From Tsuneonella sp. CC-YZS046 (lineage in GTDB: Bacteria > Pseudomonadota > Alphaproteobacteria > Sphingomonadales > Sphingomonadaceae), in contig NZ_CP141590.1 in the NCBI RefSeq assembly GCF_035581365.1, forward strand, positions 2,600,001 to 2,664,000: 64,000 nt of DNA. The letters run 5' to 3'. Shown in pieces: positions 41,483 to 53,266 of the stretch. A program made the translations under genes and the position numbers. The notes beneath the pieces were generated by a model. It had not been told where the DNA came from, did not search any database, and saw nothing but the letters and a program-made list of their open reading frames with translations. Position 1 is the first letter of the stretch. Each line of letters begins with the position of its first letter.

Positions 41483-42745
41483 ATGAAACCGAAGCTGCTG
41501 ACGATACTGCCGACCTATACCCCGGCCCTGTTCCGGGCCGATCTGGTCGCGGGCATCACTGTCGCCCTGGTTGCGATCCCGCTCAGCATAGCGATCGCCA
41601 TCGCATCCGGGGCCAGCCCGGAGAAAGGCCTGCTGACGGCGATCGTCGGCGGCTTGATAATATCCGTGCTGGGCGGCAGCCGCGTCCAGATCGGCGGGCC
41701 GACCGGCGCCTTCATCGTAGTGGTTTATGGCGTGATCGCCACCCATGGCTATGACGGGCTGGTCCTCGCCACGCTGATGGCGGGCGCGATCCTGCTGCTG
41801 GCCGGCCTGCTGCGGGCGGGCAATCTGATCGCCTATGTGCCGGAGGCAGTAGTCAACGGCTTCACGATAGGCATCGCCATCATCATCGCCTCCAGCCAGC
41901 TCAAGGATTTCCTGGGGCTCAACGTGGCATCCGTTCCCGCCGAGTTCCTGCCGAAGCTGGCGGCCTTGTGGGATGCCCGCGCATCCTTCAACGTCCATGC
42001 CCTCGGCGCCGGGCTGGTCGCTCTCGCGCTCATCGTTTTGCTGCGCCGGATGTTTCCCCGGCTGCCGGGGCTGATCGTGGCCGTCTCCGCGGTTTCGGCC
42101 CTGGTCGTCATCTTCGGCCTGCCGGTGGACAATATCGATTCACGCTACGGCGAGCTTCCCCGGAGCCTTCCGATGCCAGCCGTGCCCAAGATCACGCTTG
42201 CGCGCCTGACCGAGCTGCTGCCGTCCGCGCTGGTGATCGCATTCCTGGCGGCAATCGAATCCCTGCTTTCGGCGGTCGTTGCGGATCGCCTGATCGAGGG
42301 GCGCCATCGCCCGAACGCGGAAGTCCTTGCCCAGGGCTGGGCCAATATCGGCTCCGCGCTGTTCGGCGGCCTTCCCGCCACGGGCGCCATCGCGCGGACC
42401 GCCACCAATGTTCGCGCCGGCGGGAAAACCCCGGTCGCGGGAATCATCCATGCCCTTGCCATCCTCGCCATCATGATGGCGGCGGGGCCGCTCGCAGGCT
42501 ATCTGTCGCTTCCCGCGCTCGCCGCGCTGCTGCTGACAACGGCGTGGAACATGAGCGAGCCGCACAAGTGGCGCAGCTACTGGTCCGCCCCCGTCTCCGA
42601 CCGGATCCTGCTGCTGCTCACCCTGATCCTGACTGTCCTGGCGGATCTCACCATCGCCATCGGGGTCGGCGTGGGCATCGGCCTTGCGCTGCGGCTGCGG
42701 GACAGCAATCAGAAAACCACCGACTGGTCCGATTCCGACCGCTAA
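41483..42745 (+). CDS. SulP family anion transporter lacking a STAS domain
   Basis: A 420-residue SLC26/SulP permease. The first motif is FRADLVAGITVALVAIPLSIAIAIASGASPEKGL (shown in part). GGSRVQIGGPTGAFIVVVYGV is the substrate-site region, and AFLAAIESLLSAVVADRLIEGRHRPNAE and GLPATGAIARTATNVRAGGKTPVAGI also match the family core. About 11-14 TM helices fit. It stops soon after the last helix (LRDSNQKTTDWSDSDR), so the C-terminal STAS regulatory domain of most SulP proteins is missing. The anion (sulfate, bicarbonate or another) is unknown. Repeat copy D follows. Confidence 0.9.
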   Translation: MKPKLLTILPTYTPALFRADLVAGITVALVAIPLSIAIAIASGASPEKGLLTAIVGGLIISVLGGSRVQIGGPTGAFIVVVYGVIATHGYDGLVLATLMAGAILLLAGLLRAGNLIAYVPEAVVNGFTIGIAIIIASSQLKDFLGLNVASVPAEFLPKLAALWDARASFNVHALGAGLVALALIVLLRRMFPRLPGLIVAVSAVSALVVIFGLPVDNIDSRYGELPRSLPMPAVPKITLARLTELLPSALVIAFLAAIESLLSAVVADRLIEGRHRPNAEVLAQGWANIGSALFGGLPATGAIARTATNVRAGGKTPVAGIIHALAILAIMMAAGPLAGYLSLPALAALLLTTAWNMSEPHKWRSYWSAPVSDRILLLLTLILTVLADLTIAIGVGVGIGLALRLRDSNQKTTDWSDSDR

Positions 42746-42751
42746 TCCGCC

Positions 42752-42808
42752 TGTTTTCCGTGATTTCCGAGTCAGCAAGTGATCTCACTTGCTCCGAAAT
42801 CGCTCTAA
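42752..42808 (-). repeat. Stop-anchored hairpin repeat, copy D (shortened)
   Basis: Only the nested first hairpin of the element: GTGATTTC/GAAATCGC around GCAAGTGATCTCACTTGC. It starts at the TAG of the DUF167 gene on the minus strand. The distal hairpin of copies A-C is absent. It occupies the whole convergent gap between the SulP and DUF167 genes. Confidence 0.72.
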
Positions 42809-43089
42809 TCCGGCGGAAGCTGGATCAGCTTTTCGCGCGATGTCGCGCCGCGCAACAAGCGAAGCCGTGACGTCGCCACTCCCAAGGCATCGGCGAGCAG
42901 GGCCAGCACAGCCTCATTCGCCTTTCCGCCTTCGGGCTTGGTGCGCACCTTGACCTCCACCCTGCCCTGTTCGATCCCGATCTGCTCGACCCGCGCGCCC
43001 GGCGTCACCCGCACCGCAAGCCGCCCATCCCCATCGGCGAGTTCGCGGATGGCATGGGCCGGCGGATGGGTGAGCCTGGGCCGCGCCAT
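42805..43089 (-). CDS. DUF167 (YggU-like) protein
   Basis: A 94-residue protein of the DUF167/YggU family. The conserved stretch is LAVRVTPGARVEQIGIEQGRVEVKVRTKPEGGKANEAVLALLADALG (shown in part), with PEGGKAN the family signature, followed by SRLRLLRGATSREKLIQL. The fold is known, the function is not. It begins on the base next to the gamma carbonic anhydrase stop and is the last gene of the hemB-led operon. The stop codon is provided by repeat copy D. Confidence 0.9.
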   Translation of the reverse strand: MARPRLTHPPAHAIRELADGDGRLAVRVTPGARVEQIGIEQGRVEVKVRTKPEGGKANEAVLALLADALGVATSRLRLLRGATSREKLIQLPPD

Positions 43090-43652
43090 TCACCCCGCAG
43101 CCTCGAGGGCGGCGCGGTGGAACCGCCCGTTCTCCACATAGCTCGCCACGCCCTTCTGCATTTCGGCCAGCGCCTTGTCCGGCAGATCGCGCAGATATTT
43201 GGCGGGCCGCCCGGTCCACAGCTGGCGCGATCCGATCACCTTGCCGGGCGTCAGCAAGGCGCCCGCCGCCAGCATTCCGTCGCTTTCGATGGTGCAGCCA
43301 TCCATCACGATGGAGCCGAGGCCGACGAAGGCGCGATCGGCCAACACGCAGCCATGCACCATGGCCATATGGCCGATCAGCACATCTTCCCCGATCAGGG
43401 TGGGATGCCCTTCCGGCCTTCCTTCCTTGGGGCTGTCGCAATGGACGACCGTGCCGTCCTGGATATTGCTGCGCGCGCCGATCACGATGCGGTTCACATC
43501 GGCCCGGATCACGCAATTGTACCAGATGCTGGCATCCGGCCCGATCTCCACATCGCCGATGATCCGGCAGCCGGGGGCGATGAAGGCGCTGTCATGGATG
43601 CGCGGGGTTTTCCCGTGGATCGGCAGGATGGTGATGTCGGTTCGGTGCAAGC

Positions 43653-43656
<4 letters not shown>
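43090..43656 (-). CDS. Gamma carbonic anhydrase family protein
   Basis: A 188-residue left-handed beta-helix protein. Hexapeptide repeats run through residues 20-150 (APGCRIIGDVEIGPDASIWYNCVIRADVNRIVIGARSNIQDG, shown in part). The three metal-binding His are in GTVVHCD, LIGHMAM and MVHGCVL. A C-terminal helix (DKALAEMQKGVASYVENGRFHRA) packs on the trimer. Such proteins may be carbonic anhydrases, but many (YrdA, PaaY-like) have other or unproven activities. It overlaps the spermidine-synthase fusion gene by four bases and abuts DUF167. Confidence 0.88.
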
Positions 43657-46876
<3,220 letters not shown>

Positions 46877-46890
46877 CTAAGTGCCGCAAA

Positions 46891-46910
46891 ATGATTGCAC
46901 CTGCAATCAT
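46891..46910. promoter_or_regulatory. Perfect palindrome between the M23 gene and hemB
   Basis: ATGATTGCA-CC-TGCAATCAT is a perfect inverted repeat in the 64-bp gap, 24 bases before the hemB ATG. It could be an operator for hemB. On the minus strand it is followed by TTTG, so it might instead be a weak intrinsic terminator of the upstream M23 gene. Confidence 0.42.
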
Positions 46911-46931
46911 CCCGGCTGCAAGCAGCAAGGA

Positions 46932-48632
46932 TCAGGGCTTGGGCTGCGCCAGCCGGTCGATTTCGCGGGCGGGTTCGCTGGGTTCTGCCACCTTCGGGGC
47001 AAGGCTGGCGAGAGCCGCGCCCGGGCCGACTTGCTTCAGCGCCGCCAATCTTGCCCGAAAGGCCTGCAACTCGGCGCCCTCTAGCTGCGCCCGGACGGTG
47101 AAGTTCACGCTGGCCGGGTTCACGGTGCGACCGTTGCGATACATTTCGTAATGGAGATGCGGCCCGGTGGAAAGGCCGGTGGAGCCGACATAGCCGATCA
47201 CCTGCCCCCGCCGGACCCTGCCGCCCGGCGCAACCGCTATGCGGCTGAGATGCGCATAGCCGGTGCCAAGCCCGCCGCCATGCCCCAGCCGCACGAAATT
47301 GCCGTGCCCGCCATGCCGCCCGGCGAACTGCACCACGCCATCCGCCACCGCATGAACCGGCGTGCCATAGCTCGCCTTGAAATCCATGCCGGCATGCATC
47401 CGGGTATAGCCCAATATGGGATGCCGCCGCATTCCATAGTTCGAGCTTACCGAACCGTTGACCGGGCGCACCAGGCCGGTCCGGGTTTCCCCGACGCCGG
47501 ACGCTTCGAAGAAACGGCCGTCGCTGCCCCAGCGCAGGAGCTGCGCGGTAGGCTTCCCGTTGCGCTCCAGCCCCGCATACAGCAGATCGCCCGCTTCCGC
47601 CTCGCCCGTCTCGGCCCGCTTGTAGGCAAGGATGATGTCGAAGGTATCGGTGGGGCGCATGCCGCTGTCGCTATCGAGCTGGTCGGTCAGCGCGCGCAGA
47701 TATTGCTGGACTGCCCTGGCCGGAACGCCCGCTGCCCGCGCGGATCGGTAAAGGCTCGGTCCGACCGTTCCCCGCACCCGCAGAGGGGTGCCATCCACCC
47801 TGATCGGCCGGCGCTCCAACACCAATTGCCCATCACGGCGCTGCAGCGCGAGATCGAGGTCGAAGCGGGCGCGGAACGAGAGGGAATCGAGCGGGCGCGG
47901 CTGATCGGCATCGGCACGGCGGCCCAGCACGATGTCCACCTTGGTGCCCGCGCGGATATCCTGCAACGGAACGGCATTGGCCACCATCTGCGTCACCCGC
48001 GCGGCCTCTGCGCCGCCCACGCCCGCCCGTTGCAGCATCCGGCCGAAACTGTCGCCCTGAACCAGCGTCGCCGCCAGTTCTATCTGCGGGCGTTCGGGCG
48101 CCGATTGCAGCGGAACGACCGATTTCGTCCAACCCATATGGCGGCCGCTGTCGCTCCCCAGCGCAAGCGGAAGGATCATCTGGCTGCGGAATTCATCGCG
48201 CGCTCCGGCATCGATCCGCATGGCGGGGGCCGCTTCCAGCGGGGCGAAATCCGGCCAGAAGGCCACAGCCGCCGCGCCCAGCCCAAGCATGGTGCCAAAG
48301 CCCCGGAACCAGCGCGCGCTGCCGATGTTCTCGGCCAGGTCAGGTGCCCAATCCAGCGCGGCAATGTGTGCATAAAGGCGGTGCCTGGCCGCGATCAGCC
48401 GGTCCCGCAGACCATGCTTGCGGCTGAGCTTGAAGCTTTGCGGCTCCCGGACGATCTGCGCGATGCTCAATTGGGCGGTGGCCGCAGGCGGCCCGCCCGG
48501 GTCTCCGGTTCCATGCCCGGGCAGTGAAATATCGCGCGGCTTGAACAACGCGCCCTCCAATTCCGGCGCCCGCCAGATCCCGTCGGCGGGGCCTGCGATC
48601 CCGGCAGCCCTATTGGTAGAAACCCGTGCCAT
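46932..48632 (-). CDS. M23 family peptidoglycan metallopeptidase
   Basis: A 566-residue membrane-anchored endopeptidase. A long cytoplasmic N-terminus (about 110 residues) precedes one TM helix (FGTMLGLGAAAVAFWP). The periplasmic part has an OapA/LysM-like region (LVQGDSFGRMLQRAGVGGAEAARV and a second repeat) and the C-terminal LytM domain with SSNYGMRRHPILGYTRMHAGMDF (HxxxD) and GPHLHYEMYRNG (HxH), so all zinc ligands are present. It probably cuts peptide cross-links to allow wall growth, with substrate specificity unknown. It is followed by hemB on the same strand after 64 bases. Confidence 0.9.
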   Translation of the reverse strand: MARVSTNRAAGIAGPADGIWRAPELEGALFKPRDISLPGHGTGDPGGPPAATAQLSIAQIVREPQSFKLSRKHGLRDRLIAARHRLYAHIAALDWAPDLAENIGSARWFRGFGTMLGLGAAAVAFWPDFAPLEAAPAMRIDAGARDEFRSQMILPLALGSDSGRHMGWTKSVVPLQSAPERPQIELAATLVQGDSFGRMLQRAGVGGAEAARVTQMVANAVPLQDIRAGTKVDIVLGRRADADQPRPLDSLSFRARFDLDLALQRRDGQLVLERRPIRVDGTPLRVRGTVGPSLYRSARAAGVPARAVQQYLRALTDQLDSDSGMRPTDTFDIILAYKRAETGEAEAGDLLYAGLERNGKPTAQLLRWGSDGRFFEASGVGETRTGLVRPVNGSVSSNYGMRRHPILGYTRMHAGMDFKASYGTPVHAVADGVVQFAGRHGGHGNFVRLGHGGGLGTGYAHLSRIAVAPGGRVRRGQVIGYVGSTGLSTGPHLHYEMYRNGRTVNPASVNFTVRAQLEGAELQAFRARLAALKQVGPGAALASLAPKVAEPSEPAREIDRLAQPKP

Positions 48633-48706
48633 TCCAAAGTTAATCTTTCGCTAATTTCGACCAATCGGGCCGTTGTTGCGTCCAATTGCGATGTGAAGAA
48701 TCCCTG

Positions 48707-51292
48707 ATGAGCGGGGATAGCCGTCAGGCAGAGCTTGCGGCGCATGGCCGCGCTTGCCACATTCCACCTGTGAGTGGTCTTTCTCCTTCGCGACCCGGCG
48801 ATGGCCATTTGAAGGCTGTGCTCGGGCCGACCAATACCGGCAAGACGCATCTTGCGATCGAACGCCTGTGCGCGCATTCGAGCGGTGCGATCGGCTTTCC
48901 CCTGCGGCTGCTGGCCCGCGAGGTGTATGACCGGGTGCGCGCCATCAAGGGCGATCATCAGGTGGCCCTGATCACCGGCGAGGAACGGATCGAGCCGCCG
49001 CAAGCCCGCTGGCTGCTCTGCACCGCCGAAGCCATGCCGCGCGACGGCGGGGGCCATGCCTTCGTGGCGCTGGACGAGGCGCAGCTTGCCGCCGACCCTG
49101 AACGCGGCCACATCTTCACCGACCGGCTGCTGAACGCGCGCGGCCGCGAGGAAACCATGATTCTGGGTTCCGCCACGCTGGAACCGATGATCAAGGCCCT
49201 GACCCCGACAGCGGAGATCATTTCCCGCCCGCGCTTTTCCTCGCTCACCCATGCCGGACCCTGCAAGCTTTCGCGCCTGCCGCCGCGCAGCGCCATCGTC
49301 GCCTTCTCGGCGGAGCAGGTCTATGCGGCGGCGGAGATGCTGCGCCGCTTCAGGGGCGGCGCGGCGGTGGTGATGGGCGCGCTCAGCCCGGAGACGCGCA
49401 ACCGGCAGGTCGCGCTGTTCCAGTCGGGCGAGGTCGACTACATCGTCGCCACCGACGCCATCGGCATGGGATTGAACCTCGACGTGGGGCATGTCGCCTT
49501 CGCCGGGCTCAGCAAGTTCGACGGCACCAGAAGGCGGCGCCTGACCCCCGCCGAGATGGCCCAGATCGCAGGCCGGGCCGGCCGCCACCAGAAGGACGGC
49601 ACCTTCGGAACGCTGGCCGGAGGCGATGGACCGCCGATCGAGTTCGCCGAGGAAGAGATCCACGCGATCGAGGAACATCGCTTCGCGCCGCTCACCAGGC
49701 TGTTCTGGCGCGAGGCGGAACCGCGGTTCGACCGGCTGGACATGCTGATCGACGATCTGGAATCCCGCCCCGGGCATGGCGCGCTGGCCCCCGCGCCCGA
49801 GGCGATCGACCTGGCGGTGCTCAAGCGCCTCGCCGAAGATCCCGCTATAGCAGGCAGCCTGCACAGCCCTTCCCTGATCGCGCGTTTCTGGGACACCTGC
49901 TGCCTGCCGGATTTCCGCCAGCAGGGGGCGGAAACCCACGCCCGCTTCATCGCCCGGCTGTGGCAGGACCTGCGCAACGGCTATCTGGGCGCCGATTACG
50001 CCGCGGCCAGGATCGCCGAACTCGACAATAGCCAGGGCGATATCGATACGCTGCAGGGGCGGATCGCCGCGATCCGGAGCTGGAGCTATATCGCGCAGCG
50101 GCCGGACTGGCTGCAGGCGAAGGAAGAGCTGGCGGCCCGCGCCAAGGGCGCCGAAGCCCGCCTGTCCGATGCGCTGCACGCCCGCCTTACGGAACGCTTC
50201 GTCAACCGGCGGACCGCGATATTGATGAAGGCCGTGGGCAAGGACCCGCGCCTGCTGAAGGTGGAACTGGCGGAAGGCGACAAGGTGCTCGTCGAAGGGG
50301 AAGCCATCGGCCATCTCGAAGGCTTCCGCTTCGTCGTCGACGCCACCGCCAATCATGCGGACCGCAAGCTGCTGCTGGCCGCCGCCGAGAAGCATTTGCC
50401 GGATCTGCTGGCGCGAAAGGCGGACCTGCTCGTCGCGCGCGATCTCGGCACATTGGAGCTTTCAGGCGGGAATATCGTGCGGGACGGCAAGGCGATTGCA
50501 GCGGTGCTTCCCGGGAGGAACGGCGGCCAGGCCACCCTCGATTTGTCGCGCGAACTCGCCGCCCTGCCACCGGGCCAGCGCAAGGAACTGGTCGAAGCGC
50601 TGGAACTATGGCTGGAAGCGCAGCTCAGGCCCCTGCTTCCTCTGCGGGAACTGGAAAGGGCCGCCAGGGCTCCGGCCAGCGGAAGCGAGGTCCGCGCGCT
50701 GCTGCTGGCAGTGATCGCCGGTCATGGGACGGTGCCCCGCGATGCGGCCGGTCTGGAACACATTGCCCCGGAAGGACGCAAGCTGCTGCGGCGGCTTGGC
50801 GTCACGATCGGCGCATTGGACATCTTCGTCCCGGCCCTGCTCAAGCCGGCGCCGCGCCGCCTGCTGGCCGGCCTCGGACTGGACAGGCGGCCGCTGGCCG
50901 GCAACATGGAGCCGGTCCTTGCATCCGCGCACCATCTTCCCGCCGGCTATCGCAGAGCGGGCAAGCAGGCGATCAGGGTCGATCTGGCCGAGCGCATCCT
51001 GCGCGCCGCGCATGAGCGCCGCGCCAATACGCGCGGCGGGCGCTTCGCTCCGGATCGCGTGATGGCGACTTCCATGGGGCTGGCGCAGCCGGGCTTCGAC
51101 GCGCTGATGCGCGATGCCGGATTCAGGCTGGAACGGCGGGCGCAAACCCTGCCCGAAGGAGCGCACGGGCCTGCCGCGCCCGAGAGCTGGAGCTGGCGCC
51201 CACGCCGCCGCAAGCAGCAGATCGAGGGCGGGAACGGTCCCGCCCCGCCGCAGGGCAATGCCTTCGCCGCCCTGGCGGATCTGGTGCGGTAA
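48707..51292 (+). CDS. Suv3-like DEAD/DEAH-box helicase
   Basis: An 861-residue superfamily 2 helicase of the Suv3/mitochondrial degradosome type. Walker A is GPTNTGKTHLAIE (residues 40-47 contain GPTNTGKT). Walker B is FVALDEAQLA, the SAT motif is ILGSATLEP, and the second domain has VDYIVATDAIGMGLNLDV and AQIAGRAGRH. The C-terminal 450 residues carry the helical Suv3-like region and an alphaproteobacterial Arg/Pro-rich extension. It is expected to unwind RNA or RNA/DNA duplexes; partners are not known here. The start is the ATG at 48707 rather than an in-frame TTG at 48686. The S4 RNA-binding protein follows after 13 bases. Confidence 0.9.
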   Translation: MSGDSRQAELAAHGRACHIPPVSGLSPSRPGDGHLKAVLGPTNTGKTHLAIERLCAHSSGAIGFPLRLLAREVYDRVRAIKGDHQVALITGEERIEPPQARWLLCTAEAMPRDGGGHAFVALDEAQLAADPERGHIFTDRLLNARGREETMILGSATLEPMIKALTPTAEIISRPRFSSLTHAGPCKLSRLPPRSAIVAFSAEQVYAAAEMLRRFRGGAAVVMGALSPETRNRQVALFQSGEVDYIVATDAIGMGLNLDVGHVAFAGLSKFDGTRRRRLTPAEMAQIAGRAGRHQKDGTFGTLAGGDGPPIEFAEEEIHAIEEHRFAPLTRLFWREAEPRFDRLDMLIDDLESRPGHGALAPAPEAIDLAVLKRLAEDPAIAGSLHSPSLIARFWDTCCLPDFRQQGAETHARFIARLWQDLRNGYLGADYAAARIAELDNSQGDIDTLQGRIAAIRSWSYIAQRPDWLQAKEELAARAKGAEARLSDALHARLTERFVNRRTAILMKAVGKDPRLLKVELAEGDKVLVEGEAIGHLEGFRFVVDATANHADRKLLLAAAEKHLPDLLARKADLLVARDLGTLELSGGNIVRDGKAIAAVLPGRNGGQATLDLSRELAALPPGQRKELVEALELWLEAQLRPLLPLRELERAARAPASGSEVRALLLAVIAGHGTVPRDAAGLEHIAPEGRKLLRRLGVTIGALDIFVPALLKPAPRRLLAGLGLDRRPLAGNMEPVLASAHHLPAGYRRAGKQAIRVDLAERILRAAHERRANTRGGRFAPDRVMATSMGLAQPGFDALMRDAGFRLERRAQTLPEGAHGPAAPESWSWRPRRRKQQIEGGNGPAPPQGNAFAALADLVR

Positions 51293-51305
51293 GGCGCACG
51301 GCCTC

Positions 51306-51617
51306 ATGCGAATCGACCGGCTGCTCTGGTTTCTGCGGTTTGCAAAGACCCGGAGCCTTGCGCAGAAATGGGTCGAGGAAGGGCATATCAGGCGCAACGG
51401 CAAGCGGATCGACCGGACGGGGCAGCCGATCGCCGTCGGCGACGTGCTCACCCTGCCGCTGCGCAGCGGCGTGCTCGTCATCCAGCTGACCGCGATACCG
51501 GCCCGGCGCGGGCCGCCCCAGGAAGCGCGCGATTGCTATCGCGTGCTTGACGGCGGACGAGACTTCGCCATAGCACCGGCTCGAATATCATCGCCTGAAA
51601 GGGAAGACTGGCCATGA
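51306..51617 (+). CDS. S4-domain RNA-binding protein (Hsp15-like)
   Basis: A 103-residue protein with an S4 RNA-binding domain in the first 60 residues: [49 protein letters not shown]. It resembles Hsp15 (HslR), which binds stalled 50S subunits carrying nascent chains, though it is shorter. The tail ([20 protein letters not shown]) is conserved in alphaproteobacterial members. It sits between a Suv3-like helicase and fdxA and overlaps fdxA by four bases, consistent with an operon. Confidence 0.88.
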   Translation: MRIDRLLWFLRFAKTRSLAQKWVEEGHIRRNGKRIDRTGQPIAVGDVLTLPLRSGVLVIQLTAIPARRGPPQEARDCYRVLDGGRDFAIAPARISSPEREDWP

Positions 51618-51952
51618 CCTACGTAGTCACCGACGCATGCATCCGTTGCAAGTATATGGATTGCGTCGAAGTCTGTCCTGTCGATTGCTTCTACGAAGGC
51701 GAGAACATGCTGGTGATCAATCCCAGCGAATGCATCGACTGCGGTGTTTGCGAACCCGAATGTCCGGCGGAAGCGATCCTGCCCGACACGGAAAGCGGCT
51801 TGGAACAATGGCTGGAGCTCAATGCCAAATATTCGTCCGAATGGCCCAATCTGACGAGCAAGAAGGATTGCCCGCCGGACGCCGACGACCACAAGGGCGA
51901 AGAAGGCAAGTTCGAGAAATATTTCTCGGCCGAGCCTGGCGAAGGCGATTGA
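51614..51952 (+). CDS. fdxA: 7Fe ferredoxin FdxA
   Basis: A 112-residue soluble ferredoxin. The first cluster region is [21 protein letters not shown] and the second is [16 protein letters not shown]; the replaced Cys spacing is that of [3Fe-4S][4Fe-4S] ferredoxins such as Azotobacter FdI. The acidic C-terminal half ([12 protein letters not shown]) is usual for the family. It carries electrons in the cytoplasm; the partner is not known. It starts in the last four bases of the S4 protein gene. Confidence 0.95.
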   Translation: MTYVVTDACIRCKYMDCVEVCPVDCFYEGENMLVINPSECIDCGVCEPECPAEAILPDTESGLEQWLELNAKYSSEWPNLTSKKDCPPDADDHKGEEGKFEKYFSAEPGEGD

Positions 51953-52253
51953 CGGCACCCGGCTTCCCCGGCCCAGGCCGGGGAAAACCGCTGTCACAAA
52001 TACGAAACCTGCCGACCCTAGCGCACCCTGGCGAATTTGCGGCATGAATCATGGCGCTGGCTTTTTCCACGGAAATCCGCTATAAACCACTTCAGTGCCG
52101 GGGACGTTCGGTCCCCGGGCAGGATTGGCATCTGGCAAGGCAAGGGTTTCCGCCACATCGCTGATGCATGACAGGGTCGCGTCGATAGCTGGCACGGCCC
52201 CCCGCATCGCGATCTTCTCCTGGTGGAGAACCTGCCCTAGGAAAGGACCATAC
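51953..52253 (+). promoter_or_regulatory. 301-bp non-coding region and leader of carD
   Basis: No protein gene is supported in this stretch. A TATAAA at 52081-52086 is a good -10 candidate, though no clear -35 stands out. About twelve bases after it lies a strong hairpin (CCGGGGAC/GTCCCCGG, loop GTTCG, 52098-52118), which would be near the 5' end of a leader of about 160 nt. A GGAAAGGA ribosome site precedes carD. The hairpin has no T-run. Confidence 0.4.
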
Positions 52254-52787
52254 ATGGCAGCCAAGGCTCCCGCTTTCGATGTCGGAGATTATGTCGTTTA
52301 CCCCAAGCACGGCGTGGGCCGTGTGATCGAACTGCTGCAGCAGGAGATCGCTGGCATGCAGCTCGAACTCTATGTCCTGCGCTTCGAGAAAGAGCGGATG
52401 ACCCTGCGGGTGCCCGTCAACAAGGTCGAAGCGATCGGGATGCGCAAGCTTTCGTCTGACAAGACCCTGCGCGAAGCGCTCGATACGCTGAAGGGCAAGC
52501 CCAAGGTCAAGCGCACCATGTGGTCGCGCCGCGCCCAGGAATATGAAGCGAAGATCAATTCGGGCGATCTGGTTTCGATCGCAGAAGTGACCCGTGACCT
52601 GTTCCGCGCCGACGATCAGCCGGAGCAGAGCTATTCCGAGCGTCAGATCTTCGAAGCGGCTTCATCGCGCCTTGCGCGCGAGCTTGCCGCGATGGAGAAG
52701 ACCGACGAGCCGGCCGCGCTCAAGAAGATCCTCGCGATCCTGAACGAGCATGCTCCGAAATATTACGAGAATGCCGAGACCGCCTGA
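52254..52787 (+). CDS. carD: CarD family transcriptional regulator
   Basis: A 177-residue CarD/CdnL protein that binds RNA polymerase beta and stabilises open complexes, affecting rRNA and growth genes. The N-terminal RNA-polymerase-interacting domain is FDVGDYVVYPKHGVGRVIELL through YVLRFEKERMTLRVPVNKVEAIGMRKL (shown in part). The helical C-terminal domain has the DNA-contact region KRTMWSRRAQEYEAKINSGDLVSIAEVTRDLF (shown in part) and SYSERQIFEAASSRLARELA. The start ATG at 52254 has GGAAAGGA upstream. It is monocistronic, with a clear terminator. Confidence 0.95.
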   Translation: MAAKAPAFDVGDYVVYPKHGVGRVIELLQQEIAGMQLELYVLRFEKERMTLRVPVNKVEAIGMRKLSSDKTLREALDTLKGKPKVKRTMWSRRAQEYEAKINSGDLVSIAEVTRDLFRADDQPEQSYSERQIFEAASSRLARELAAMEKTDEPAALKKILAILNEHAPKYYENAETA

Positions 52788-52811
52788 GCCTCGCGCATCT
52801 CCTGCAATGAG

Positions 52812-52841
52812 AAAGGGCCGCCTGCGGGGTGGCCCTTTTTC
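52812..52841 (+). terminator. Rho-independent terminator of carD
   Basis: AAAGGGCC pairs with GGCCCTTT over an 11-base loop and ends in five T residues, 25 bases after the carD stop. A standard intrinsic terminator. Confidence 0.88.
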
Positions 52842-52911
52842 GTTTCGGCCTGTCCGTTCGCCTCAACAGTTTCCGTGACAGTGCGGAAAGAATGCTTCAT
52901 TCTGCCGCATC

Positions 52912-53229
52912 ATGCGCATTGTTTCCTGCATCCCCTTCGCGATGGGCGCCTCACTTTTACTGACCGGCTGCATAGCCCGCACCGCGGTTGACGTCGTTAC
53001 GCTGCCGGTAAAGGCCGTGGGCGGCGCGGTGGATGCGACCACGACCAGCCAGTCCGAAGCCGACGAGAAACGCGGCCGCGCCCTGCGCAAGCAGGAGGAG
53101 CGGCTGGGCAAGCTGGAGCGCCAGCACCGCAAGGCGGAACAGGCCTGCCATGGGGGCAACGATGCGGCTTGCCGCGAGATGGCCCAGCTGGAAGACGAAA
53201 TGGAAGCGCTGCGCCGAAGCGGCTACTAA
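52912..53229 (+). CDS. Small lipoprotein with coiled coil
   Basis: A 105-residue protein with a lipoprotein signal (lipobox LTGC, Cys20). A short hydrophobic region (AVDVVTLPVKAVGGAVDA) is followed by a charged coiled-coil-like helix (EADEKRGRALRKQEERLGKLERQ) and two Cys (ACHGGNDAACREM) that may form a disulfide. It is predicted to be periplasmic. I do not recognise the family; similar small lipoproteins occur in sphingomonads. It has its own short upstream gap after the carD terminator and ends at repeat copy E. Confidence 0.75.
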   Translation: MRIVSCIPFAMGASLLLTGCIARTAVDVVTLPVKAVGGAVDATTTSQSEADEKRGRALRKQEERLGKLERQHRKAEQACHGGNDAACREMAQLEDEMEALRRSGY

Positions 53230-53266
53230 GGATTTCCAAGTCAGCAAGCGTTCCCGAAATCGCTAG
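53229..53266 (-). repeat. Stop-anchored hairpin repeat, copy E (truncated)
   Basis: A degenerate copy: on the plus strand GGATTTCCAAGTCAGCAAGCG then TCCCGAAATCGCTAG, where CTA complements the TAG of the Sua5-type gene. The outer GATTTC/GAAATC arms remain but the inner stem is largely lost. It fills the 33-bp gap with the lipoprotein gene. Confidence 0.55.
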
